In this document: in pieces, positions 29,307 to 37,102 of the stretch
Position numbering within the stretch: the stretch's first letter is position 1
How the letters are laid out: every line of letters starts with the position of its first letter
DNA from: Asanoa ferruginea
GTDB taxonomy: Bacteria > Actinomycetota > Actinomycetes > Mycobacteriales > Micromonosporaceae
Length of the DNA: 64,000 nt
NCBI RefSeq assembly: GCF_003387075.1
Contig: NZ_QUMQ01000001.1
Span: forward strand, 7,006,001 to 7,070,000
Reading direction: 5' to 3'
Position numbers and translations under genes: made by a program
The notes under the pieces: model-generated
Database searches by the model: none
Seen by the model: the letters and a program-made list of their open reading frames with translations, nothing else
What the model was told of the DNA's origin: nothing

Positions 29307-31382
29307 CTAGGCGTTGCTCGGGTGGCGGCCCAGCCAGGCCAGCACCGCATCGCCGGGCATGGCCGGCGCGTAGAGGTAGCCCTGGCCCACGTCGCAGCCG
29401 GCCTCGCTCAGCAGCCGGGCGGTGTAGCGGTTCTCCACGCCCTCGGCGACCACCCGCAGGCCCAACGCCCGGGCGAGGTCGACGGTGGACCGCACGATCA
29501 CCGCGTCGTCGGCGTTGTGTGCGATTCCGGCGACGAACGACCGGTCGATCTTGATTTCGCCGAGCGGCAGCCGCCGGAGGTGCTGCAACGACGAGTAGCC
29601 CGTGCCGAAGTCGTCGAGCGAGATGGCGACGCCGGCCGCGGCGAGGCGTTGGATCGTGGCCCGCAACTGGGCCAGGTCGGCGGTCAGCGCGCTCTCGGTG
29701 ACCTCGACCTGGATCAGCGAGGCCGGCACGCCGTATTCGGCCAACCGCGCGGTGAGCTGCTTGACGATCTCGTCGCCGTGCAGATCCCGGATGGAGACGT
29801 TGAGCGAGGTCCGCAGCGTGACCCCGGCCGCGAGCCACGTGGCCTGCTGCGCGACCACGTCGTCTATCACCCGCTGCGTGATCATCCGCATGACCGGCGT
29901 GTGCTCGGCGATCCGCAGCAACTCCGACGGCGGGATCGATCCGAGGGTCGGGTGCTCCCACCGCAGCAGCGCCTCGAACCCGACGACCCGGTCGGTCGCG
30001 ATGTCGACCTGCGGCTGGTAGTGCAGCGTCACCTCGCCCGGGCCGCCGCTCTCCAGCGCGCGCCGGAAGTCGCTCAGCAGGGCCAGCCGCTCGGGGTTGT
30101 TGTGGTCGTCTTCGGCCCGGTAGACCTGCACCGGCCAGCCGCGCTGCTTCGCGAGATACATGGCGACGTCGGCGTGCCGCATCACGGTGGGGAAGTCCTC
30201 GCCGTCGCGCGGTGCGAGGGCGATCCCGATCGAGCCGGTGATGTCGACCTGGAGGCCGTCGAGCAGCACCGGGGTCGCCATCGCGTCGGTGATGGCCTCG
30301 GCCAGCCGGCGGGCCTCGGTCTCGGTGGTGACCGGCGCCACCACCGCGAACTCGTCGCCGCCGAGCCGGGCCGCGGTCGCCGTCTCGGGCACCGCGGCGC
30401 GCAGGCGCTGCCCGACCGCCACCAGCAGCCGGTCGCCGACCTCGTGGCCGAGCGCGTCGTTGACGTACTTGAAGCGGTTGAGGTCCAGCAGCAGCATGGC
30501 CAGCGGCGGGTCATGGGCCGGGTCGTCCTCGGTCGGCCGGAGCCGGGAGAACGCCGCCCGCAACCCGGTGCGGTTGGACAGGTCGGTGAGCGGGTCCCGG
30601 CGGGCCAGCCGGTCGCGTTCGGCGGCCAGGCGGGCCATCCGTTCAACGGCATAGAGCGGCACGAACACCAGGGGTACGAAGGCCGCGCTCATCCAGGCGG
30701 TGACGGCCAGCACCGGGGCGAGCAGCAGCAGGGCCGCGATGAAGAGCAGCTCGTAGGTGGGCGCCGGGCGCAGCACCTGGTAGCTCGGGCGGCCCCGGGA
30801 AACCAGGCCGGCGATCGAGCGTAGAAGCTGGTAGGTGATCAGCCAGACCGCGGCGGCCCCGACCACGGAGACCACGTCCCGCAGGGCGTCGCTCGCGTTG
30901 ATCGTCTGGAGCAGCTCGCCGCTGCCGAGCGAGAGCACGCCGTAGGCGGCGGTCGACGCGACCGCGAACTGTGAGGCCATCAGCGCGGCCCGGAAGGGCG
31001 GGTAGCGCATCCGCCAGGCCACCACCGCGGCCGCGGCGAGTTGGACCGCGATCGCCGGGCCCAGCCCCCAGTGCAGCAGGATCGCGAAGGAGAAGCACAG
31101 CGAGGGGCAGACGATCACCGGTCGCCCGCCCCGCCCGGTGGCGATGAACGCGCGGGCGTCGGCGAGCACGGCCAGGCCCGCGAGCAGCCAGCACTCGGGG
31201 TGGGCGGTGCCGGCGCTGGGGTTGCCGTTGGTGAACGCCAGGACTAGGCCCAGCGCGGCCAGCAGCATCACGACGGCGCTGTAGACGACCAGCATCGGCT
31301 GGGCACGCCAGCCGGCTGACCCCTGAACGACCTCACCGACCCGGGGGGACCAGGGAGCCGGTGCCGCGTCGACCCTGAACAT
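29307..31382 (-). CDS. Membrane GGDEF-EAL cyclic-di-GMP enzyme
   Basis: A 691-residue protein. Residues about 25-245 contain roughly eight membrane helices of unknown sensory type. The GGDEF domain follows with intact active site RLGGDEFAVV but no RxxD inhibitory site five residues upstream. The EAL domain keeps all catalytic groups: EALLRWEHP, NVSIRDL, DDFGTGYSSL, KIDRSFV, EGVEN and DVGQGYLYAPAM. It can therefore both make and degrade c-di-GMP, a second messenger of development in actinomycetes. The start ATG at 31382 (GTG at 31391 possible) follows GGTGG; the longer frame back to 31790 would run through the xylanase promoter. Confidence 0.9.
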   Translation of the reverse strand: MFRVDAAPAPWSPRVGEVVQGSAGWRAQPMLVVYSAVVMLLAALGLVLAFTNGNPSAGTAHPECWLLAGLAVLADARAFIATGRGGRPVIVCPSLCFSFAILLHWGLGPAIAVQLAAAAVVAWRMRYPPFRAALMASQFAVASTAAYGVLSLGSGELLQTINASDALRDVVSVVGAAAVWLITYQLLRSIAGLVSRGRPSYQVLRPAPTYELLFIAALLLLAPVLAVTAWMSAAFVPLVFVPLYAVERMARLAAERDRLARRDPLTDLSNRTGLRAAFSRLRPTEDDPAHDPPLAMLLLDLNRFKYVNDALGHEVGDRLLVAVGQRLRAAVPETATAARLGGDEFAVVAPVTTETEARRLAEAITDAMATPVLLDGLQVDITGSIGIALAPRDGEDFPTVMRHADVAMYLAKQRGWPVQVYRAEDDHNNPERLALLSDFRRALESGGPGEVTLHYQPQVDIATDRVVGFEALLRWEHPTLGSIPPSELLRIAEHTPVMRMITQRVIDDVVAQQATWLAAGVTLRTSLNVSIRDLHGDEIVKQLTARLAEYGVPASLIQVEVTESALTADLAQLRATIQRLAAAGVAISLDDFGTGYSSLQHLRRLPLGEIKIDRSFVAGIAHNADDAVIVRSTVDLARALGLRVVAEGVENRYTARLLSEAGCDVGQGYLYAPAMPGDAVLAWLGRHPSNA

Positions 31383-31473
31383 CACGTCCACCGTACGAAC
31401 GATTCTCGGATAAGTCACTATTAAATTGGGCGAATCAGGTTTAATCCGAATCACAGCCGAGTATCGAAAGCTA

Positions 31474-31515
31474 TTGACGCGGCCGTTCTCCGGCTCCACG
31501 ATGGGAGCGCTTCCA
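31474..31515 (+). promoter_or_regulatory. Xylanase promoter with CebR/CelR-like operator
   Basis: TTGACG (31474-31479) and CACGAT (31497-31502) are 17 bp apart. TGGGAGCGCTTCCA (31502-31515) overlaps the expected start and differs at one position from TGGGAGCGCTCCCA, the operator of the LacI-type cello-oligosaccharide repressors CebR/CelR in actinobacteria. Induction by cellulose or plant-wall sugars is therefore likely. Confidence 0.7.
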
Positions 31516-31644
31516 TCGATGTTGCTCCACGGATGGGCGTGCCGGGTGCCGTTGTCCTCCGGGCGGGACGCGGGCGAGCAGGGCGCCGGCGGTCGTCGCG
31601 TGGCGCTGCCGCACGTACACCCATCGCGAGGAGGAACCGTCCCC

Positions 31645-33348
31645 ATGATCATCCCTGCCCGCGGCGCCCGCCCGGCGCGGACGGCTGTGATCGCCGTCGC
31701 CGCGGCTCTCGCAGCGCCGCTGATCGTGGCGCCACCCGCCGCGGCCGACGCGCCCCTGCGCGTGCACGCCGAGGCGCGCGGCAAGTTCATCGGCTACGCC
31801 GCCAACACGGGGCCGCTGGCCAACGAGGCCGCCTACCGCACCATCGCGGCGTCGGAGTTCAACCAGGTGACCCCCGAGAACGCGCTGAAATGGGAGTCGA
31901 CCGAGCCGTCCGACGGCAACTACACGTTCGCCGGCGCCGACCAGGTGGTCGCCTTCGCCACCGCCAACAACCAGCAGGTGCACGGCCACACGCTGGTGTG
32001 GCACAGCCAGACCCCCGGCTGGGTGCAGGGCCTGTCGGCCGCCGCGATGCGCACCGCCATGCAGGACCACATCGCGACGGTCGTCGGCCGCTACGCCAGC
32101 AACCCGGCCGTGGTCTCGTGGGACGTGGTCAACGAGGTGTTCGACGACAACGGCAACCTGCGTACGAGCTTCTGGCTCAACACGCTGGGCTCGTCCTACA
32201 TCGCCGACGCGTTCCGCCTGGCCCGGGCGGCGGACAGCAACGCGCGGCTGTGCATCAACGACTACAACGTCGAGGGCATCAACGCGAAGAGCACGGCCAT
32301 GTACAACCTCGTCCGCCAACTGCGCGCCGACGGCGTGCCGGTCGACTGCGTCGGGTTCCAGGGCCACCTCGCCATCCAGTACGGGTTCCCGTCGCAGGTC
32401 CGCGAGAACATGGAACGGTTCGCGGCGCTCGGGGTGCAGGTGCGGGTGACCGAGTTGGACGTGCGGATGCAGACGCCGCGCGACTCCACGAAGGACACGA
32501 CGCAGGCCACCTACTATCGCAACGTGGTGCAGGCGTGCCTGGCCGTCACCGCCTGTGCCGGCATCACGATCTGGGGCTTCACCGACAAGTATTCGTGGGT
32601 GCCGGACGTGTTCTCGGGCGAGGGCGCGGCGTTGTTGTGGGACGCGAACTACGCCACCAAGCCTTCTTATACGGCGGTGCACGACGCGTTGGACGACGGT
32701 TCCACGCCGGTGCCCGACACCACGCCGCCGACCACCCCGGGCACGCCGGTCGCGTCGGGAGTGACCTCGTCGGGCCTGTCGTTGTCGTGGACCGCATCCA
32801 CTGACGCGGTGGGCGTCGCTGGGTATGACGTGCTGCGGGCCGGTTCGAGCGGCTCTTTCGCGGTCGTCGGCACATCGTCGTCGGCGTCCTTCGTGGACAG
32901 TGGGCTGGCGGCGTCGACCACCTACCGGTATCAGGTGCGGGCCCGTGACGCGGCCGGAAACACGTCGGCGCTGTCGCCGGCCGTCACGGTGACCACCACG
33001 ACGGGCGGCGGTTCGGGGCCTTCTTCGTGCCGGGTCGCGTACACCATCAGCCCGTGGGGTGGCACGTCGGGTTTCACCGCCGGCGTCGTGCTGACCAACA
33101 CGGGCGCGTCGGCGTTGTCGGCGTGGACGCTGGCCTTCACGCTGCCGGCCGGCCAGCAGATCACCCCGCCGGGCTGGTCGGCGACCTGGACGCAGTCGGG
33201 CCAGGCGGTGACGGCGGCGCCGCTGTCGTGGAACTCGACGCTCGCACCGGGCGGCTCGACGACGATCGGCTTCAACGGGTCGCACACCGGCGGGGTCGGT
33301 GAGCCGACCACTTTCACGGTGAACGGCGCTTCCTGCGCGGTGGTGTGA
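31645..33348 (+). CDS. Secreted GH10 endo-1,4-beta-xylanase with FnIII and CBM2
   Basis: A 567-residue exported enzyme. The ATG at 31645 follows GAGGAGG; residues 1-37 are the signal peptide ending AAADA. The GH10 barrel (about 38-350) has acid/base Glu164 in WDVVNEVF and nucleophile Glu270 in VTELDVRM. A Pro/Thr linker leads to a fibronectin type III domain (about 375-460) and a C-terminal CBM2 (about 470-567, SCRVAYTISPWGG to VNGASCAVV) that binds cellulose or xylan. It cleaves xylan outside the cell. A CebR-like operator overlaps the promoter. Convergent with a MarR gene over a shared terminator. Confidence 0.95.
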   Translation: MIIPARGARPARTAVIAVAAALAAPLIVAPPAAADAPLRVHAEARGKFIGYAANTGPLANEAAYRTIAASEFNQVTPENALKWESTEPSDGNYTFAGADQVVAFATANNQQVHGHTLVWHSQTPGWVQGLSAAAMRTAMQDHIATVVGRYASNPAVVSWDVVNEVFDDNGNLRTSFWLNTLGSSYIADAFRLARAADSNARLCINDYNVEGINAKSTAMYNLVRQLRADGVPVDCVGFQGHLAIQYGFPSQVRENMERFAALGVQVRVTELDVRMQTPRDSTKDTTQATYYRNVVQACLAVTACAGITIWGFTDKYSWVPDVFSGEGAALLWDANYATKPSYTAVHDALDDGSTPVPDTTPPTTPGTPVASGVTSSGLSLSWTASTDAVGVAGYDVLRAGSSGSFAVVGTSSSASFVDSGLAASTTYRYQVRARDAAGNTSALSPAVTVTTTTGGGSGPSSCRVAYTISPWGGTSGFTAGVVLTNTGASALSAWTLAFTLPAGQQITPPGWSATWTQSGQAVTAAPLSWNSTLAPGGSTTIGFNGSHTGGVGEPTTFTVNGASCAVV

Positions 33349-33357
33349 TCGTTTCGG

Positions 33358-33387
33358 TGGGCGGCCCGTTATGTCGCGGGCCGCCCA
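33358..33387. terminator. Bidirectional terminator between xylanase and marR
   Basis: TGGGCGGCCCG and CGGGCCGCCCA form an 11-bp stem with an 8-base loop that contains the stop codon of the convergent MarR gene. Confidence 0.7.
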
Positions 33388-33836
33388 TCGTCATGCCGGG
33401 CCAGCTTGCGGAGAAGGTGCGCGAGCTGGTCGCGTTCTTCCTGGGCCAGCGGGGCGAGCACCTCGTCCTGTGCGGTTTTCAGCAGCTTGTCGAGTTTTCC
33501 CAGCTGGCGGCGGCCCGCGGTGGTGATGGTGATGACGTTCTGCCGGCGGTCGTCGGGGTTGGGGGCACGCTCGACCTGGCCGCGCTCGGCGAGCTCGTTG
33601 ACGACGGCGACGATGTCGCTGCGGTAGATCCGGGTGCGGTCGCTGAGCTGCGCCTGGCTGGCGGGGCCGAACTCGTCGAGCGTGGCAAGCACGGCGTAGT
33701 GCCACTTGCGGGCGTCGGCGCCGGCGAGCGCTTCGTTGACAACCCGGTCGGAGTGCGTCGCGGCCAGCGCCAGCAGGCGGGTGGTTAGCCCGCTCAGCCG
33801 CGCCGGGCCTTCATGCGTGGTCCCGCTCACGCCCAT
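33369..33836 (-). CDS. MarR-family transcriptional regulator
   Basis: A 155-residue winged-helix regulator. LDEFGPASQAQLSDRTRIYR and SDIVAVVNELAERGQVERAP form the recognition and wing helices, and NPDDRRQNVITITTAGRRQL is the conserved wing. The ATG at 33836 follows GGTAGGA. It is divergent from a second, smaller MarR-like gene; two copies of a palindrome lie between them. It probably represses both genes until an aromatic or oxidative signal is bound (known of the family). Confidence 0.9.
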   Translation of the reverse strand: MGVSGTTHEGPARLSGLTTRLLALAATHSDRVVNEALAGADARKWHYAVLATLDEFGPASQAQLSDRTRIYRSDIVAVVNELAERGQVERAPNPDDRRQNVITITTAGRRQLGKLDKLLKTAQDEVLAPLAQEERDQLAHLLRKLARHDDGRPAT

Positions 33837-33850
33837 GATCCTACCACTTG

Positions 33851-33897
33851 CGTTAGTGCCACTAACGAACTAGCTTCGATCGTTAGTGAGACGAACG
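33851..33897. promoter_or_regulatory. Twin MarR operators
   Basis: CGTTAGT-N3-ACTAACG (33851-33867) is a perfect palindrome; CGTTAGT-N3-ACGAACG (33881-33897) repeats it with one mismatch exactly 30 bp away. Both lie in the 78-bp gap between two divergent MarR-type genes. Confidence 0.75.
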
Positions 33898-33914
33898 AGT
33901 GGATGGAGTTGGTC

Positions 33915-34331
33915 ATGACGGACTTCAACGCACAACTCATCGGCCGGACCGAGAAGGCGCTGAACGCGATCCTGGAGCGCGAGTTGGCCGGCGTCGGCAT
34001 CAACTCGTCGCAGTGGGTGGCGCTGACGCTGACCGTGACGGGTGGCGGGGCTTCGGTGGTCTCGCGACTCTCGGAGGCGCTGCGGGTCTCGCCGGCCGTG
34101 GCTCAGTCGCGTCTCGCGGAGCTGGCTTCGCTGGGGCTGGTGCGGCCTGCTTTGGGTGGCGGTTTCGAGGCCACGGAGGAAGGGGCGGCGAGGTGGGGGA
34201 CTGTCCGTGCGGCCGTCGGGCCAGTCACTCAGTCGCTGTGGGGTGACCTGCCGGCGGGGGAGTTGGCGGTGGCTGGGCGGGTGCTGGAGACGGTACTGAC
34301 TCGAGCGAACGCAGTGCTGTCGATGGCGTGA
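33915..34331 (+). CDS. MarR-like winged-helix protein
   Basis: A 138-residue protein. The ATG at 33915 follows GGAG; an outer ATG at 33903 is possible. Its middle (VVSRLSEALRVSPAVAQSRL and AELASLGLVRPALGG) is a winged helix of MarR type, flanked by helices for dimerisation. The wing lacks the usual DxR motif, so it is a divergent member. Sharing operators with the neighbouring MarR gene suggests the two are co-regulated and may act together. A large palindrome begins 9 bp after its stop. Confidence 0.7.
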   Translation: MTDFNAQLIGRTEKALNAILERELAGVGINSSQWVALTLTVTGGGASVVSRLSEALRVSPAVAQSRLAELASLGLVRPALGGGFEATEEGAARWGTVRAAVGPVTQSLWGDLPAGELAVAGRVLETVLTRANAVLSMA

Positions 34332-34340
34332 TGTCCTGCT

Positions 34341-34405
34341 TGCTCTGCTCACATATACGCACCGCCGGGCTGTCCGCGGCGGTGCGTATATGTGAGCAGA
34401 GCAAA
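34341..34405. repeat. Palindrome A (28-bp perfect stem)
   Basis: TTGCTCTGCTCACATATACG, then CACCGCCG (34341-34368), is repeated exactly inverted at 34378-34405 around a 9-base loop. The outer arms TTGCTCTGC / GCAGAGCAA are shared with the element at 35471. It starts 9 bp after a stop codon and could act as terminator, but no T-run follows. Confidence 0.85.
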
Positions 34406-34446
34406 GCCTGGCGATGTGTCTGGTCAGAGGGTGCGGGATGGGCTCT

Positions 34447-34468
34447 GTCCTAGGACGATCTACGGGGT
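34447..34468. repeat. Dispersed CCTAGG motif, copy 1
   Basis: GTCCTAGGACGATCTACGGGG is a diverged copy of the motif found at 37035, 50108 and 51851. Confidence 0.5.
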
Positions 34469-34570
34469 GTTGCGCATCCGCGCAGGCTGCTGGTCCGGGA
34501 TGGCTTTTGCGGGCCCGGCGCTGTGCCGCCGAGTGGCTCGCGGGCGGTTCGGGTGCTCAGACGGAGGCTG

Positions 34571-34950
34571 CGGAGCTCGCGGCAGCGCGGTGCCGCGAGG
34601 TTGGACAGCTCTCACCGGGCCAGTCCCCGGGCGTCAGATACACGTCGCGGAGCACGCGGCAGCGCGGTGCCGCGAGGTTGGGCGACTCTCACCGGCCTGG
34701 TCCCGGGCGTCAGATACACGTTGCGGAGCACGCGGCAGCGCGGTGCCGCGAGGTTGGGCGTCTCTCACAGGCCTGGTCCGGGGCGTCAAGTACACGTTGT
34801 GGCGCACGAGGCCGCGGGATATGCCGTGGCGCGGCTCAACGGCATGGTCCAGAGCCCCCAGACACGCGTTTCGGCGCACGGGGCCGCGGTGCTGTGCGGG
34901 TTGGGCGGCTAATGGGCCCGGTCCGTGCGCCCAGATCGCTGTGGCGCAAG
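34571..34950. repeat. Tandem repeat array, 76-bp period
   Basis: Units beginning CGGAGC at 34571, 34648 and 34724 are nearly identical (77 and 76 bp apart) and share GGCAGCGCGGTGCC, CGCGAGGTTGG, CTCTCAC and GGGCGTCA blocks. Further, degenerate units start near 34800, 34872 and 34942. Each unit can fold through CGGCA/TGCCG. The near-identity of whole units excludes a CRISPR. Confidence 0.75.
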
Positions 34951-35055
34951 CGCAGCGGCGGCTTGGCGCGGAGCGGGCGGCTGGCGCTCAGTCTGGCCAC
35001 TAAGGAGGGCTCGTGGGGGTGGGTCTGGCGGTTGGTGACGCGGGCATTGCCGCCC

Positions 35056-35122
35056 GGGTCTGGAGATCTAGGAAGAAATCGGTAGTCAGGGCTACCTATT
35101 TCTTCCTAGATCTCCGAGACCC
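35056..35122. repeat. Palindrome B (about 30-bp stem)
   Basis: GGGTCT, GGAGATCTAGGAAGAAAT and GGTAG (35056-35085) pair with 35092-35122 around the loop TCAGGG, with one mismatch and one bulged base. It is AT-richer than its surroundings. Confidence 0.8.
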
Positions 35123-35297
35123 GCTCTGAGCCGGGCGCAGAAAGTGGGGCAGATAAGCGCTTTTCGGCCCGGACGACGGCGACCGGGCCCGGGCAACGTC
35201 GGTCGAGCTAAAGACCGGCTGCTGCTGCGAGCGGCGCCGGCATGGGTGAAGGCGGGCGTCCGGGTGCGCGCGGCGCCACGAGATTGCCGCTGGGTCT

Positions 35298-35358
35298 GAT
35301 CTGGGGCGCTTGATGTGTAGCTGCATTGGCGTGTCGTGCTGGCCAGCCGCCCCAGATC
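35298..35358. repeat. Inverted repeat C
   Basis: GATCTGGGGCG (35298-35308) and CGCCCCAGATC (35348-35358) are exact inverted copies separated by 39 bp. Confidence 0.6.
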
Positions 35359-35400
35359 GGGTCGTCGGCCGATGCCCGGCCGGTAGTCCTTCCGCCGCTC

Positions 35401-35465
35401 TGCTCTGCTGCCATATACGCAGCACCCCTGGTGACGGGCGGGGCCTATATGGCAGCAATGCAAAG
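35401..35465. repeat. Palindrome D (hybrid element)
   Basis: TGCTGCCATATA (35406-35417) and TATATGGCAGCA (35446-35457) are exact inverted copies; the flanks TGCTC and ATGCAAAG recall the ends of palindromes A and E. The core mixes ATATACG of element A with GCACCCC of element E. Confidence 0.65.
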
Positions 35466-35470
35466 TGTCC

Positions 35471-35534
35471 TTGCTCTGCACCCCTGTGGGCAGCACCCAC
35501 GACGGCTGGCGGTGCCTACAGGGGTGCAGAGCAA
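35471..35534. repeat. Palindrome E
   Basis: TTGCTCTGCACCCCTGT (35471-35487) is repeated inverted at 35518-35534; after one mismatch the pairing continues through GGCA/TGCC. Shares its outer arms with palindrome A. It ends 44 bp before the ATG at 35579. Confidence 0.8.
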
Positions 35535-35578
35535 AGTCGGCCGATGCGCGCGGCGGCATGGCAAGCGATGATGTGCCG

Positions 35579-37033
35579 ATGACCGAACCGAGCGGCGTCA
35601 TCTTCCCGCCCACCGCGAGCGGCACCGGCGTCACCTCGTCGCTAGGCCGTGCGGTGGTCGCCGATGCGCTGAGGGGCGTTGACCCGATCGGCGCGGCCGC
35701 CGCCCAGCGCGAGACCGACTGGCGTCGCGGCTATCTCGTGCACTTCCGCCGGCTGGTCGAGGCCGGCCTCGGCGACGGCGACGCCGCCCGGCGGATCGCG
35801 CGAGACGGGCTCGCCTCCATGGGCGAGCGGATGCGCTTCCGCACCGAGACCGGCGATGTCGAGCCACTCGCGGCTGCCTTCACCGCCCAAGGGGAGGCGG
35901 TCTCCACCGCCACTCTCGGTGGGCAGGGCACGGTCGACAAGGAGTTCACGCTGCCCTACCGGGGCGAGCGGCTGCGTGGCGACGGGATCAAGCGCCGGCT
36001 CGACGCCTGGATTGAGAAGGGTGTGATCGAGCCGTCCTGTGCCGAGGCCGTCCGCGCCGTGCAGGACAACCCCGACTGGCTCGACCTTGGCGGGACCACC
36101 GTCGTCGCACTCGGGGCCGGCGCCGAGATGGGGCCTGTGCCGTCGTTGCTGCGGTGGGGTAACACCGTCGCGGCCGTTGACCTGGCCCGGCCTGCGCTGT
36201 GGGGGCGGCTGTTCGAGACCGCGGGGCGCTACGGCGGGAGGCTGCTCGTGCCGGCCACCAAGGGCGACGGTGACCTCGCGGAGCGGGCCGGCGCCGATCT
36301 GCTGCATGGCATCGGCGCCGTCGCGGGGTGGCTCGAGGGGCTCGACGGGAGGCTGGTGCTGGGCAACTACGTCTACGCCGACGGTGCGATCAATGTGCGG
36401 CTCAGCACCGCCGTCGACGCGCTCACCGGGCACGTGCGGCAGTCGCGGCCGGACACGGCCCTCGCGTTCCTGGCCACGCCTACCGATGTGTTCGCCGTGC
36501 CGGGTGACGCCGTCGCGCATGCCGAGCGGGCCTACCGGGCGCCCGAAGGGGTCGCGCGCCTGCGCCGGCCGCTGCGGCTGCTGTCGGGTGGGCGGATGTT
36601 GCGGCGGAACTACGCGCCGGGCGATGACCCGGGGATCTGTGACTCGCTGGTCGCGCAGCAGGGGCCCAACTACGCGCTGGCCAAGCGGGTGCATCGGTGG
36701 CGGGCGACGGTGGCCCGGGCGGAGGGTGCGACCGTCAGCATGAACGTCGCGCCGCCTACGCGGACGCGGTCGGTGGTCAAGAACAGGGCATTGGCGGCGG
36801 CGTACGCGGGTGCGCACCGCTTCGGGGTCGAGGTGTTCGAACCGGCCACCAGCAACACGCTCATGGCGGCGCTCCTGGTGCACGACCTGCGTAACCCGCC
36901 GCGGCCGGCCAACGAGGTCTGGCACGAGGAAGCGGAGTACGCGGCCCACGGCGGGCTGTGGCGATGTGCGTACGCGCCGCGCAGTGCCCTGGGTATTGCC
37001 GCCCTGCTCGGGTGGGGCTCGGCCCGAGGCTAA
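35579..37033 (+). CDS. Rossmann-like protein of unknown function
   Basis: A 484-residue protein I do not recognise by name. The clearest feature is VVALGAGAEMGPVPSLLRWG followed by VAAVDLARPALWGRLF: a glycine-rich turn and a following acidic strand, as in SAM- or NAD-binding Rossmann folds. The N-terminus (DPIGAAAAQRETDWRRGYLV) is helical and charged, and no signal peptide or membrane helix is visible. The ATG at 35579 is chosen because upstream codons run into palindrome E; ATG 35558 is possible. Neither has a ribosome-binding site. Codon use is normal for the window. It may be a methyltransferase or reductase. Confidence 0.7.
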   Translation: MTEPSGVIFPPTASGTGVTSSLGRAVVADALRGVDPIGAAAAQRETDWRRGYLVHFRRLVEAGLGDGDAARRIARDGLASMGERMRFRTETGDVEPLAAAFTAQGEAVSTATLGGQGTVDKEFTLPYRGERLRGDGIKRRLDAWIEKGVIEPSCAEAVRAVQDNPDWLDLGGTTVVALGAGAEMGPVPSLLRWGNTVAAVDLARPALWGRLFETAGRYGGRLLVPATKGDGDLAERAGADLLHGIGAVAGWLEGLDGRLVLGNYVYADGAINVRLSTAVDALTGHVRQSRPDTALAFLATPTDVFAVPGDAVAHAERAYRAPEGVARLRRPLRLLSGGRMLRRNYAPGDDPGICDSLVAQQGPNYALAKRVHRWRATVARAEGATVSMNVAPPTRTRSVVKNRALAAAYAGAHRFGVEVFEPATSNTLMAALLVHDLRNPPRPANEVWHEEAEYAAHGGLWRCAYAPRSALGIAALLGWGSARG

Positions 37034-37034
37034 C

Positions 37035-37064
37035 GTCCTAGGATGCCTTAGGGGGTGTGCCCGG
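37035..37064 (+). repeat. Dispersed CCTAGG motif, copy 2
   Basis: CGTCCTAGGATGCCTTA, then GGGGGTGTGCCCGG, lies upstream of the 2'-5' RNA ligase-fold gene. It matches the copy at 50108 at nearly every position. Confidence 0.7.
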
Positions 37065-37067
37065 TTC

Positions 37068-37102
37068 TTGATCTAGGAGGCTTCGGCATCGACACTGTCG
37101 GC
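37068..37102 (+). promoter_or_regulatory. Leaderless promoter of the ligase-fold gene
   Basis: TTGATC (37068-37073) and GACACT (37091-37096) are 17 bp apart, with only 6 nt between the -10 box and the GTG at 37103, so the transcript probably starts at the start codon. Confidence 0.55.

Larger units (their letters stand above)
34332..35578. other. Gene-free palindrome and repeat island
   Basis: About 1.25 kb between the MarR-like gene and the next coding region has no convincing gene on either strand: the open frames present are repeats read through and lack family likeness or ribosome-binding sites. It holds, in order, a 28-bp-stem palindrome, a dispersed CCTAGG motif, a 76-bp tandem array, a 30-bp-stem palindrome, an 11-bp inverted repeat and two further palindromes related to the first. 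Its sequence style differs from neighbouring intergenic gaps. Confidence 0.7.

Noticed and set aside
29201-29554. Plus-strand frame starting MTMAAYEVSPHPQRQ in front of the GGDEF-EAL gene
   Set aside because: Although TAAGAT lies a few bases upstream, most of the frame is antisense to the GGDEF-EAL gene and shows Arg/Pro-rich shadow composition.
34571-34950. Possible CRISPR array
   Set aside because: Whole 76-bp units are nearly identical, with no short repeat alternating with unique spacers, and no cas genes nearby.
34392-35003. Long open frame through the tandem array
   Set aside because: It only exists because the repeat has no stop in that frame; no ribosome-binding site and no family likeness.
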